Shown here: positions 1 to 7,791 of the stretch, piece by piece | Layout: each line of letters opens with the position of its first letter | Position numbering within the stretch: the stretch's first letter is position 1 | Source: Pseudoxanthomonas sp. J31 | Lineage (GTDB): Bacteria; Pseudomonadota; Gammaproteobacteria; Xanthomonadales; Xanthomonadaceae | Length of the DNA stretch: 64,000 nucleotides | Assembly (NCBI RefSeq): GCF_000510725.1 | Contig: NZ_AZNZ01000002.1 | Location: forward strand, 62,001-126,000 | Reading direction: 5' to 3' | The notes under the pieces: generated by a model | Told to the model about the DNA's origin: nothing | What the model saw: only the letters and a program-made list of their open reading frames with translations | The model's database searches: none | Position numbers and translations under genes: made by a program

Positions 1-731
1 GCAGCATGCTCAGCGCGGTGCTCGCCTTCGTGGTGTTCTTCTACGCCCTGGGCAGCCTGTACGACGACCGCCGCGACCGCAGCGTGCTGTTCTGGAAGTC
101 GCTGCCGGTGTCCGATGCGCAGACCGTGCTGTCCAAGGCCGCCTGGGCCCTGCTGCTGGCGCCGCTGCTGTCGGTGCTGGTGGGCCTGGCCGTCGGCATC
201 GCCCTGTGGCTGGTCGCGGCCGTGGCCATGCTGGTCGGCGGCCTGCCGCATCCGGGCGCGCTGTTCACCCACAGCCATCCCTTCAGCGTCGCCGGGCGCC
301 TGCTGGCCACCGTCCCGCTGGGCCTGCTGTGGTCGCTGCCGACCGTCGGCTGGCTGATGTTCTGCTCGGCCCTGGTGCGCAGCAAGCCGTTCCTGTGGGC
401 CGCGCTGGTGCCGGTGCTGGGCTGCGTGATGCTCAGCGTGTTCGGCGCGGTGCCCGGCCTGGACCTGCCCTACGGCAAGATCTGGTACGTGGCGGTCTAC
501 CGCGGCCTGATGAGCGTGATGCCCGGCTCCTGGAGCGTGCACGGCATGGGCAGCCGGCTGCAGTCCGGCGAGATCCACGATCCGTCGCAGCTGGTCGCCG
601 CGATCCTTGACCAGACCAGCAACTGGCAGCTGTACGCGAGCTGGGACCTGTGGATCGGCGCGGCCGTGGGCGCCGCCCTGGTCGCCGCCGCCATCCCCCT
701 GCGCCGCTGGCGCGACGAAGCCTCGGCCTGA
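1..731 (+). CDS. ABC-2 type transporter permease, 5' end cut by window
   Basis: The frame is open from the window edge, so the true start lies upstream; the first ATG (position 6) begins inside a hydrophobic helix. About 241 residues are visible with roughly five to six membrane segments and a short cytoplasmic stretch after the first helix (YDDRRDRSVLFWKSLPVS), which is typical of ABC-2 permeases that work with a separate ATPase. The substrate cannot be read. It is followed after 15 bases by a secreted repeat protein and two DUF2884 proteins on the same strand, so it looks like part of an envelope-related operon whose ATPase and perhaps a GntR-type regulator would lie upstream. That last point is inference. 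Confidence 0.8.
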   Translation, partial: SMLSAVLAFVVFFYALGSLYDDRRDRSVLFWKSLPVSDAQTVLSKAAWALLLAPLLSVLVGLAVGIALWLVAAVAMLVGGLPHPGALFTHSHPFSVAGRLLATVPLGLLWSLPTVGWLMFCSALVRSKPFLWAALVPVLGCVMLSVFGAVPGLDLPYGKIWYVAVYRGLMSVMPGSWSVHGMGSRLQSGEIHDPSQLVAAILDQTSNWQLYASWDLWIGAAVGAALVAAAIPLRRWRDEASA

Positions 732-746
732 GCCGGGAGGAGCGAC

Positions 747-1571
747 ATGCGCAACCTGTTCCCGATCCTGCTGGTCCTGGCCGCGCTGCCGGCCGCCGCC
801 GGCGCCGACGAGCGCCGCTGTGCGCACGAAGCCCAGCGCGCGGTGCAACTGGACCTGGACGGCGTCCGCACCGTGCGCCTGGTGACCGGCCAGCACACGG
901 TGCGGGCCAAGGCCGCCGCCGGCGCCAGCCATCGCATCGCCGGGCGCGCCTGCGCATCCAGCGCCGCCCTGCTGCAGCAGCTGGAGCTGGTGCAGGAGAA
1001 GCAGGGCGACACCCTGGTGGTGGCCACCCGCGGTCCGGACCAGCGCGGCGGCCTGGGCATGGGCGCCTACGCCCGGCTGGACGTGGCCGGCACCGTGCCC
1101 GACGACGTCCTGGTGCAGCTGGTGGTCGGCTCCGGCGACGGCTTCGCCGAGGGCGTGGCCAGCGCCAGCGCCGACGTCGGCTCCGGCGATGCCAGCCTGC
1201 GCGGCGTGCGCGGCGCGGTCACCGCCAAGGTCGGCTCGGGCGACCTGGAGGTCGCCGGCAGCGGCCCGCTGAAGCTGCTGTCGCTCGGCTCGGGCGACGT
1301 GGTGGCGCGCGACGTGCGCGGCGAGGTCGAGGTCGGGGACATCGGTTCCGGCGACCTGGTCCTGGCCGACGTGCGCGGCGGCGTGCGCATCGACGGCATC
1401 GGTTCCGGCAACGCCCGCCTGCAGCGCGTCGGCGGCCCGGTGCGGGTCGGTTCGATCGGCTCCGGCGACCTGGACGTGCGCGGCGCCCCCGCCCTGGAGG
1501 TGCGCCACGTCGGCAGCGGCGACATCAGCCACCGCGACGTGGGGCGCGTCGAACTGCCCCGCCGCGATTGA
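747..1571 (+). CDS. Secreted GIN-type (DUF2807-like) beta-helix repeat protein
   Basis: A 274-residue protein with an N-terminal signal peptide (about residues 1-20, ending AAAGA). The C-terminal half carries eight GSG[D/N] turns spaced by about 18-20 residues (VGSGD, LGSGD, IGSGN and so on), which predicts a right-handed beta-helix or stacked beta-solenoid like the head-GIN/DUF2807 family. A strong ribosome site (GGGAGGAG) sits just before the ATG. It lies 15 bases after the ABC permease and 14 bases before the first DUF2884 gene, so it is probably co-transcribed and exported. The biochemical role of the family is not established; adhesin or envelope-stress roles are guesses. The call rests on the repeat pattern. 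Confidence 0.72.
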   Translation: MRNLFPILLVLAALPAAAGADERRCAHEAQRAVQLDLDGVRTVRLVTGQHTVRAKAAAGASHRIAGRACASSAALLQQLELVQEKQGDTLVVATRGPDQRGGLGMGAYARLDVAGTVPDDVLVQLVVGSGDGFAEGVASASADVGSGDASLRGVRGAVTAKVGSGDLEVAGSGPLKLLSLGSGDVVARDVRGEVEVGDIGSGDLVLADVRGGVRIDGIGSGNARLQRVGGPVRVGSIGSGDLDVRGAPALEVRHVGSGDISHRDVGRVELPRRD

Positions 1572-1585
1572 CGAAGGAGGACACC

Positions 1586-2254
1586 ATGAACGCACCTGCT
1601 TCCCTTGCCCGCCGCACCCGTCCGCTGCTGCTGGCCGCGCTGCTGCCGCTGGCCGCGGTGGCCGCCCCCGCCGGCGGCGGGCCCGACGCCGACCTGGCCT
1701 CCGAACTGGCCGGCGCGCGCGCGGAGGTCGAGCGCGAGCTGGCCGCGGCCCGCGCCGAGCTGCAGTCCGGCAACCTCGAGCTGGGCGTCGGTGCGTACGT
1801 CGGCCCCAACAAGCACAAGGACGCGCGCAACGACCTGCCGCGCGGCGAAATTACCCCGGCCGGCGACCTGCTGGTCGACGGCAAGGCGGTGGCGATCGAC
1901 GACGCCCAGCGCGCGCTGCTGCTGGCCTACCGCAGGCAGGCGATCGACGTGGCCGTGGCCGGGATCGAGGTCGGTGAGAAGGCGGCCAACGCCGCGCTGG
2001 ATGTCGTCGACCGAGGCCTGCTGAGGCTGATGGCCAGTGCCATGACCGGCCGCCTGGAGCGCCAGCTGGAGTCCAGCCTGCGCTCCACCCTGGAACCGGG
2101 CATCCTGCAGCTGTGCCGCAACCTGCCCGGGCTGTACGCCTCGCAGCAGGCGCTGGCCGCGGCGGTGCCGGAGTTCCGGCCCTACGCCAGCATGACGCCG
2201 GAAGACGTCCACAACTGCGAAGCGGAAGTGCGGCGCGAATTCGCCCGACTCTGA
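1586..2254 (+). CDS. DUF2884-like periplasmic protein (paralogue 1)
   Basis: A 222-residue protein with a signal peptide (residues 1-27, cleavage after AVAAPA or nearby). The start is fixed by a GAAGGAGG ribosome site seven bases upstream. It shares a central block with the next gene (DLPRGEITPAGDLLVDGKAV followed by AIDDAQRALLLAYRRQ) and a C-terminal block ending in a Pro-Glu-Phe-Arg-Pro-Tyr motif. The pair therefore arose by tandem duplication. Two cysteines near the C-terminus (in LQLCRN and VHNCEAE) may form a disulfide. The resemblance is to the YggN/DUF2884 family, whose function is unknown. It is the third gene of the permease operon. Confidence 0.7.
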   Translation: MNAPASLARRTRPLLLAALLPLAAVAAPAGGGPDADLASELAGARAEVERELAAARAELQSGNLELGVGAYVGPNKHKDARNDLPRGEITPAGDLLVDGKAVAIDDAQRALLLAYRRQAIDVAVAGIEVGEKAANAALDVVDRGLLRLMASAMTGRLERQLESSLRSTLEPGILQLCRNLPGLYASQQALAAAVPEFRPYASMTPEDVHNCEAEVRREFARL

Positions 2255-2265
2255 GGAGCCCCAGC

Positions 2266-3048
2266 ATGCGCATCCACGCCCCCATCCTCGCCCTCTCCCT
2301 GGCCGCGCTGCTGCCGCTGGCCGGTTGCAACAAGGAAGCACCCGCGCCGGCGGACGACGATCCGGCCAGCGCCGCGCCGGGCGAGTCGTTCGTCACCCGC
2401 AGCGTGCGCGCGGCGATGGACCGCGCCGCGCGCCGGCTGGAGGAGGAGAACATCAGCATCGGCGGCCGCCACCGCAACTGGGTGCAGTACGGCAAGGACA
2501 CCAGCGACCTGCCGCGCGCCGAGATTACCCCGGCCGGCGACCTGCTGATCGAAGGCAAGGCGGTGGCCATCGACGAGACCCAGCGCCAGCTGCTGCTGGC
2601 GCACCGCCGGCAGCTGGTCTCCGTCGCCCAGGCCGGCCTGGCCCTGGGCTCGCGCGGCGCCGAATTGGGGGTGCGCGCCGCGACCGGCGCGGTCAAGGCC
2701 GCCCTCACCGGCAAGACCGGGGAACTGGAGAAGCGCATGGAGGCCGAGGGCAAGCGCATCGAGGCCGAAGCCAGCGCACTGGTGTGCGGGCGCCTGCCGG
2801 GCCTGCTCGCCACCCAGCAGGCGCTGGCCGCGGCGCTGCCCGAGTTCCGGCCCTATGCGCGGCTGGAGCCGGAGGACGTGGAGTCCTGCGGCCAGGACGG
2901 CCAGCGCAAGCGCAAGCTGCAGGTGCAGGCCGGGCTGGTCGGCGTCGGCGCCGAGATGAGCGCCGGCGGCGACGATCCGGCAGGCTTCGAGCTGGATGCC
3001 GCCGCCGAGGCGGACGCCGCCGCACGCGACGCCTCCTTGCGGATGTAA
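2266..3048 (+). CDS. DUF2884-like lipoprotein (paralogue 2)
   Basis: A 260-residue protein with a lipoprotein signal: hydrophobic segment followed by the lipobox LAGC at residues 19-22, so it should be lipidated on Cys22. The central and C-terminal blocks match the preceding gene (EITPAGDLLIEGKAVAID; PEFRPYARLEPEDVESC), with an extra acidic, alanine-rich tail of about 40 residues. A GAGG ribosome site precedes the ATG, and the stop of the upstream gene is 11 bases away. It is the last gene of the operon and is followed by a strong hairpin terminator. Function unknown; the membrane anchor and the partner permease suggest a periplasmic role at the inner or outer membrane. Confidence 0.72.
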   Translation: MRIHAPILALSLAALLPLAGCNKEAPAPADDDPASAAPGESFVTRSVRAAMDRAARRLEEENISIGGRHRNWVQYGKDTSDLPRAEITPAGDLLIEGKAVAIDETQRQLLLAHRRQLVSVAQAGLALGSRGAELGVRAATGAVKAALTGKTGELEKRMEAEGKRIEAEASALVCGRLPGLLATQQALAAALPEFRPYARLEPEDVESCGQDGQRKRKLQVQAGLVGVGAEMSAGGDDPAGFELDAAAEADAAARDASLRM

Positions 3049-3081
3049 TCCCCACGTCGCGGCCGGCGCCGCGGCGATTCC

Positions 3082-3109
3082 AGGGCCGCCCGCGCGGCCC
3101 TCTTTTTTT
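3082..3109 (+). terminator. Rho-independent terminator of the permease-DUF2884 operon
   Basis: The stem AGGGCCGC / GCGGCCCT with a CCGC loop is followed by C and seven T. Its last eight bases (CTTTTTTT) are the left copy of the target duplication of the adjacent IS, so the terminator remained intact after the insertion. Confidence 0.88.
3102..3109. repeat. Left target-site duplication CTTTTTTT
   Basis: Identical to 3942-3949 on the other side of the IS. It is also the T-tract of the operon terminator. Confidence 0.9.
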
Positions 3110-3140
3110 GGTAATTCCTAACCTTTCCGGACCAGAATTG
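3110..3140. repeat. Left terminal inverted repeat of the IS
   Basis: Begins GGTAATTCCTAA and contains CCGGACCA; pairs with 3911-3941. The transposase stop codon (TAG, 3118-3120) lies inside this repeat. Confidence 0.88.
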
Positions 3141-3903
3141 GACGTAGTTCCTGGATGGAGATCTGCTTGAGAAGCTTGTACAGCAAGGGTTGCAGGTTCT
3201 CGTGCCGGTGATTGAACCGGTAGCAAACTTCGGCCAGGTACAGGTGGAAGTATTGCCGGGGCACGCCACGATACATGTAGAGCCAGTTCTTGGCGTAGCT
3301 CCAGAAGCCCTCGATGCCGTTGATGTGATCTCGCCCGGCAGGCCGACCCTTCTCCTTGCGGATCATCACGTGTTCGCCGCGCAGCTTCAGCGTGGCATAG
3401 GCCTGCCACTCGTCGGTGTAGTAGAGCGCGCCTTCTCGGGTGTGCGCCTCGATCTCGCGCATGATCGATGCCCGGTCATGGGCCGGGATCGGCATCGCCT
3501 TGACGCAGCCGTTGCGCTTGACGAGCCCGAACACGATCACCTTGCCCGCAGCGCCCCAGCCCCGCTTGCCCTTGCGGGCGCCACCGAAGGTGGTCTCGTC
3601 GCACTCGATGGCGCCTTCGAACGGCTCGCGCAGTTGCTCCACCAGCGCACAGCAGCCACGCACCAGTCGGTAGAACCGCTCCCGCGAGACCGCGCTGGTA
3701 TCGGACAGGAACCGCTGCCGGTACGACGGCACGCCCAGCACGAACAACTCCAGCAGGCGTGCCTTCGTCGCTGTGGGCAGTCGTACCGAGTCCCACACCG
3801 ACGTCCACGTGAAACGCAGCCCGCAGGCGCGGCACTTCAGACGTCCGTCCCCCAGGCGATAGTGCCGACAACCTGCACATCCGGGACATCGCTTCATGAC
3901 CAA
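3118..3903 (-). CDS. IS1595-family transposase (ISXO2-like)
   Basis: A 261-residue transposase that moves the surrounding element by DDE-type chemistry. The N-terminus has a zinc ribbon with two CxxC pairs (CPGC near residue 5 and CRAC near residue 25). The catalytic core of the ISXO2-like type is visible: first Asp in IECDETTFGG, second in YYTDEWQAY, and the HINGIEGFWSYAK segment near the C-terminus. The frame is uninterrupted, so it may be active. An alternative ATG two codons downstream (3897) is possible. It runs in the same direction as fumC and starts 45 bases past the fumC stop, so read-through from fumC could transcribe it. Confidence 0.95.
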   Translation of the reverse strand: MVMKRCPGCAGCRHYRLGDGRLKCRACGLRFTWTSVWDSVRLPTATKARLLELFVLGVPSYRQRFLSDTSAVSRERFYRLVRGCCALVEQLREPFEGAIECDETTFGGARKGKRGWGAAGKVIVFGLVKRNGCVKAMPIPAHDRASIMREIEAHTREGALYYTDEWQAYATLKLRGEHVMIRKEKGRPAGRDHINGIEGFWSYAKNWLYMYRGVPRQYFHLYLAEVCYRFNHRHENLQPLLYKLLKQISIQELRPILVRKG

Positions 3904-3910
3904 ATCCTCT

Positions 3911-3941
3911 CAGATTTGGTCCGGTTTGCTTAGGAATTACC
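3911..3941. repeat. Right terminal inverted repeat of the IS
   Basis: Reverse complement begins GGTAATTCCTAA and includes CCGGACCA, matching the left end at 3110-3140. Confidence 0.88.
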
Positions 3942-3949
3942 CTTTTTTT
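3942..3949. repeat. Right target-site duplication CTTTTTTT
   Basis: Identical to 3102-3109. Read on the minus strand it supplies two bases of the fumC TAA stop codon (3948-3950). Confidence 0.9.
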
Positions 3950-5429
3950 AGCCGCCGCCCCCGCCGGGTTTGCCGTGGATGCCGCCGCGCGCCAGCAGCG
4001 CCGGATCCAGCAGCGGGGCCAGGGTCTTCTCCGGCAGCCCGGTGACCTCCATCGCCACCTCCAGCACCGGACGGCCTTCCTTGTAGGCCTGCTTGGCGAT
4101 GGCCGCGCCCTTCTCGTAGCCGATCACCGGGTTGAGCGCGGTGACCAGGATCGGGTTGCGGTCCAGCGCCTGCTTCACCACGTCGGTGCGCACCCTGAGG
4201 CCGGCGATGCAACGGTCGGCCAGCAGCCGCGACACGTTCGACAGCAGCTGCACGGATTCGAGCAGGTTGGCCGCGACCAGCGGCAGGGTCACGTTGAGCT
4301 GGAAGTTGCCGGTCTGGCCGGCCACGGTAATGGCGGTGTGGTGGCCGATCACCTGCGCGGCGGCCATCACCGTGGCCTCCGGGATCACCGGGTTGACCTT
4401 ACCCGGCATGATCGAGCTGCCCGGCTGCAGCGCCGGCAGCTCCACCTCGCCCAGGCCGGCCAGCGGCCCGGAGTTCATCCAGCGCAGGTCGTTGGCGATC
4501 TTGATCAGGGCCACCGCCAGCGCGTTGAGCTGGCCGGACAGTTCCACCGCGTCGTCCTGCGAGGCCAGGCCCTCGAACTTGTCGGCCGCGCTCTCGAAGC
4601 GGGTGCCGGCCAGGCGCGACAGCGCGCGCGCGGCGCGTTCGCCGAAGCGCGGGTCGGCGTTGATGCCGCTGCCGATCGCGGTGCCGCCCAGCGGCAGCCG
4701 GCGCAAGCGCTTGAGCGCGTCCTCCAGGCGGCCTTCGGCGGAGGCCAGCTGCGAGGCCCAGGCCCCGAATTCCTGGCCGAAGGTGAGCGGCATCGCATCC
4801 ATCAGGTGGGTGCGGCCGGTCTTGACCACCTTGCGCAGTTCGCGGGCGCGTTTCTCGATGGTGCGGCGCAGGTGGCGGATCGCCGGCAGCAGGTCCTCGA
4901 CCACCGCCAGCTGGGCGGACACGCGGATCGCGGTGGGCACCACGTCGTTGGAACTCTGCCCCAGGTTGACGTGGTCGTTGGGATGCACGGCGCGCTTGCC
5001 GGCCTTGCCCGAGGCATTGGCCAGGCTGGCGATCACCTCGTTGGCATTCATGTTGGACGAGGTGCCGGAGCCGGTCTGGTAGATGTCCACCGGGAAGTGG
5101 GCATCGTGCAGGCCTTCGGCCACCTCCAGCGCCGCTGCGCGGATCGCGCCGGCCACGTTCTTGGGCAGCAGGCCCAGGCCGGCGTTGACCTCGGCCGCGG
5201 CGGCCTTGACCAGGCCGAGGGCGCGGATGAAGCCGCGTGGCATCGGCCGCCCGGACACCGGGAAGTTCTGCACCGCGCGCTGGGTCTGCGCGCCCCACAG
5301 GGCGTCGGCGGGAACCTGCAGCTCGCCCATGCTGTCGTGCTCGACCCGGGTGCGCCGGGCCGGCGCGGTGGTATCGGGCCGCGCCGGGGACTTCCTGGCG
5401 CGGGGGGAACGTGCGGGGGATGGACTCAT
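3948..5429 (-). CDS. fumC: Fumarate hydratase class II
   Basis: Catalyses fumarate to L-malate in the TCA cycle; cytosolic homotetramer. The protein is 493 residues with the family signature GSSIMPGKVNP near residue 335, the active-site region TGSGTSSNMNANEV near residue 125, and the N-terminal MGELQVPADALWGAQTQRA. About 30 basic residues precede the usual start (MSPSPARSPRARKSP). The ATG at 5429 was chosen because GGAGA lies about seven bases upstream, but a start nearer the conserved region is possible. The C-terminus ends in a run of five glycines, and the stop codon TAA is formed by the IS target duplication. Its original downstream sequence is now displaced 840 bp away by the IS. Confidence 0.93.
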   Translation of the reverse strand: MSPSPARSPRARKSPARPDTTAPARRTRVEHDSMGELQVPADALWGAQTQRAVQNFPVSGRPMPRGFIRALGLVKAAAAEVNAGLGLLPKNVAGAIRAAALEVAEGLHDAHFPVDIYQTGSGTSSNMNANEVIASLANASGKAGKRAVHPNDHVNLGQSSNDVVPTAIRVSAQLAVVEDLLPAIRHLRRTIEKRARELRKVVKTGRTHLMDAMPLTFGQEFGAWASQLASAEGRLEDALKRLRRLPLGGTAIGSGINADPRFGERAARALSRLAGTRFESAADKFEGLASQDDAVELSGQLNALAVALIKIANDLRWMNSGPLAGLGEVELPALQPGSSIMPGKVNPVIPEATVMAAAQVIGHHTAITVAGQTGNFQLNVTLPLVAANLLESVQLLSNVSRLLADRCIAGLRVRTDVVKQALDRNPILVTALNPVIGYEKGAAIAKQAYKEGRPVLEVAMEVTGLPEKTLAPLLDPALLARGGIHGKPGGGGG

Positions 5430-5628
5430 GGCCGTCTCCGGCGTTTGGGGATCGCGGCGAGCATACCCCCGCCGGTGTCCATGGCTGTCGCCACTCCGCG
5501 GCCCCGGTCTGTTCCGGTCATGCAACTGTGCTGCGTACTCCCCGCGGCACGGACAAGCGAAGCGCCCAAAGCGGGGCGCGATCGCCTGGGTGGTGGCGTG
5601 CATGCCCCCAGGACTCCGGCCGCTTGCC

Positions 5629-5786
5629 GTGGCGGGCTCGGTCGGAGCCGCGGCAGTGCGGGGGGATGGGGCATCGCGCGACTCCGCGTCCTGCTCCAAC
5701 GCGCGACCGCGGCACATCCATGTGCCGCTTGCCCCATCCCCCCGCACTGCCGCGTCTTCGGGAGCTTCCGGCTCGCGGCTTCGCTC
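5629..5786 (+). repeat. Structured intergenic repeat, copy A
   Basis: This stretch lies in the 748-bp gap between fumC and purB (5430-6177), which has no convincing gene. It contains a perfect 24-bp inverted repeat (5650-5673 with 5730-5753). Inside are two further stems: TCGCGCG/CGCGCGA (5674-5680 with 5700-5706) and GCGGCACAT/ATGTGCCGC (5709-5717 with 5720-5728). About 160 nt match the reverse complement of 5860-6020, including the flank CCGCGTCTTCGGG. The stem sequences differ between copies but remain paired. It may be a structured RNA, a cruciform-forming DNA element or a non-autonomous mobile repeat. Confidence 0.75.
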
Positions 5787-5859
5787 TTGTTCTTCCCCTT
5801 TCCCTCCGGGAAAGGAGCCGGGGTGATGGCATCCTCCTTCCGTGTCATCAAGGGGGGCG

Positions 5860-6020
5860 GAGCGGAGCCGCGACCCGGACGTGCCCGAAGACGCGGTGGT
5901 GCGTGGGTGCGGCGCAAGCAGGCCATGGATGGCCTGCGGTCGCGCGTTGGAGCCAGGATGGCGGAGTCGCGCGATGCGCCGCACCCACGGAGCGCCGCGG
6001 CTCCGCCCGAAGCCGGCCAC
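5860..6020 (-). repeat. Structured intergenic repeat, copy B (inverted)
   Basis: Inverted, diverged partner of the repeat at 5629-5786. Its outer stem is GCGTGGGTGCGGCGCA (5901-5916) with 5975-5989. Its small stem is GCAGGCCAT/ATGGCCTGC (5918-5926 with 5929-5937), and the conserved TCGCGCG/CGCGCGA stem is kept. Core sequences ATCGCGCGACTCCG and CTCCAACGCGCGACCGC are the same in both copies. The remainder of the gap (5430-5628, 5787-5859 and 6021-6177) holds only a CCTTTCCCTCCGGGAAAGG hairpin (5809-5816 area), a short palindrome at 6086-6104 and the upstream region of purB. Confidence 0.75.
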
Positions 6021-6085
6021 CTGGCCGAGGGGCCCCAACCAGGCCAGGTTCTCGCCCCAATGCGCTGTGCTGCGCCAGAATCGCC

Positions 6086-6104
6086 GGCGCGTGGCGACGC
6101 GCCA
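6086..6104. repeat. Short palindromic repeat GGCGCGTGGCGACGCGCCA, copy 1
   Basis: The same 19 bases occur at 17068-17086 in another intergenic region. The core GGCGCGTGGCGACGCGCC is nearly self-complementary, which resembles a REP-type dispersed palindrome. Only two copies are in this window, so the family status is unproven. Confidence 0.5.
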
Positions 6105-6141
6105 GGCGCCCCGCCCGGCACGTCCCGCGTGCACGCCTTAA

Positions 6142-7545
<1,404 letters not shown>

Positions 7546-7553
7546 TCCACCCT

Positions 7554-7583
7554 CCCGGCCCGCAACAGCGGGCCGGGCCTTTT
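7554..7583 (+). terminator. Terminator after purB
   Basis: A perfect 10-bp stem CCCGGCCCGC / GCGGGCCGGG with an AACA loop is followed by CC and TTTT. It begins eight bases past the purB stop. Confidence 0.85.
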
Positions 7584-7791
7584 CCGGGGGCGCCCCACAT
7601 CCGCTTGAGCCTGCTCAAGGCCGGCTCCGCCCCCTGCGCTATCCTGCCGGCCGAGGCCACCGCCCGCCCGTGCCGCGGCCCCGGGCTGCGCGCCAAGCCG
7701 ATTCCATGCCCACCCACATCGACGTCGCCGCACCGCACCGCGCAAGCGCCTACGCGCGCCGCGGCCCCCGCGTGCCCGACCGGAACACCCC

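Larger units (their letters stand above)
3110..3941 (-). mobile_element. IS1595-family insertion sequence, complete (832 bp)
   Basis: The element is bounded by imperfect inverted repeats of about 31 bp that both begin GGTAATTCCTAA and share an inner CCGGACCA, and it is flanked on both sides by the same 8-bp direct repeat CTTTTTTT (3102-3109 and 3942-3949). An 8-bp duplication and a ~0.8-kb single-ORF layout fit the IS1595 family. Intact ends, intact transposase and a perfect duplication suggest a recent insertion. It landed in the T-tract shared by the upstream terminator and the fumC stop codon. Confidence 0.93.

Noticed and set aside
7604-7619. Palindrome CTTGAGC-CT-GCTCAAG after purB
   Set aside because: It lies about 170 bases from the roxA start with no promoter boxes at sensible spacing, so it was not listed as an operator.
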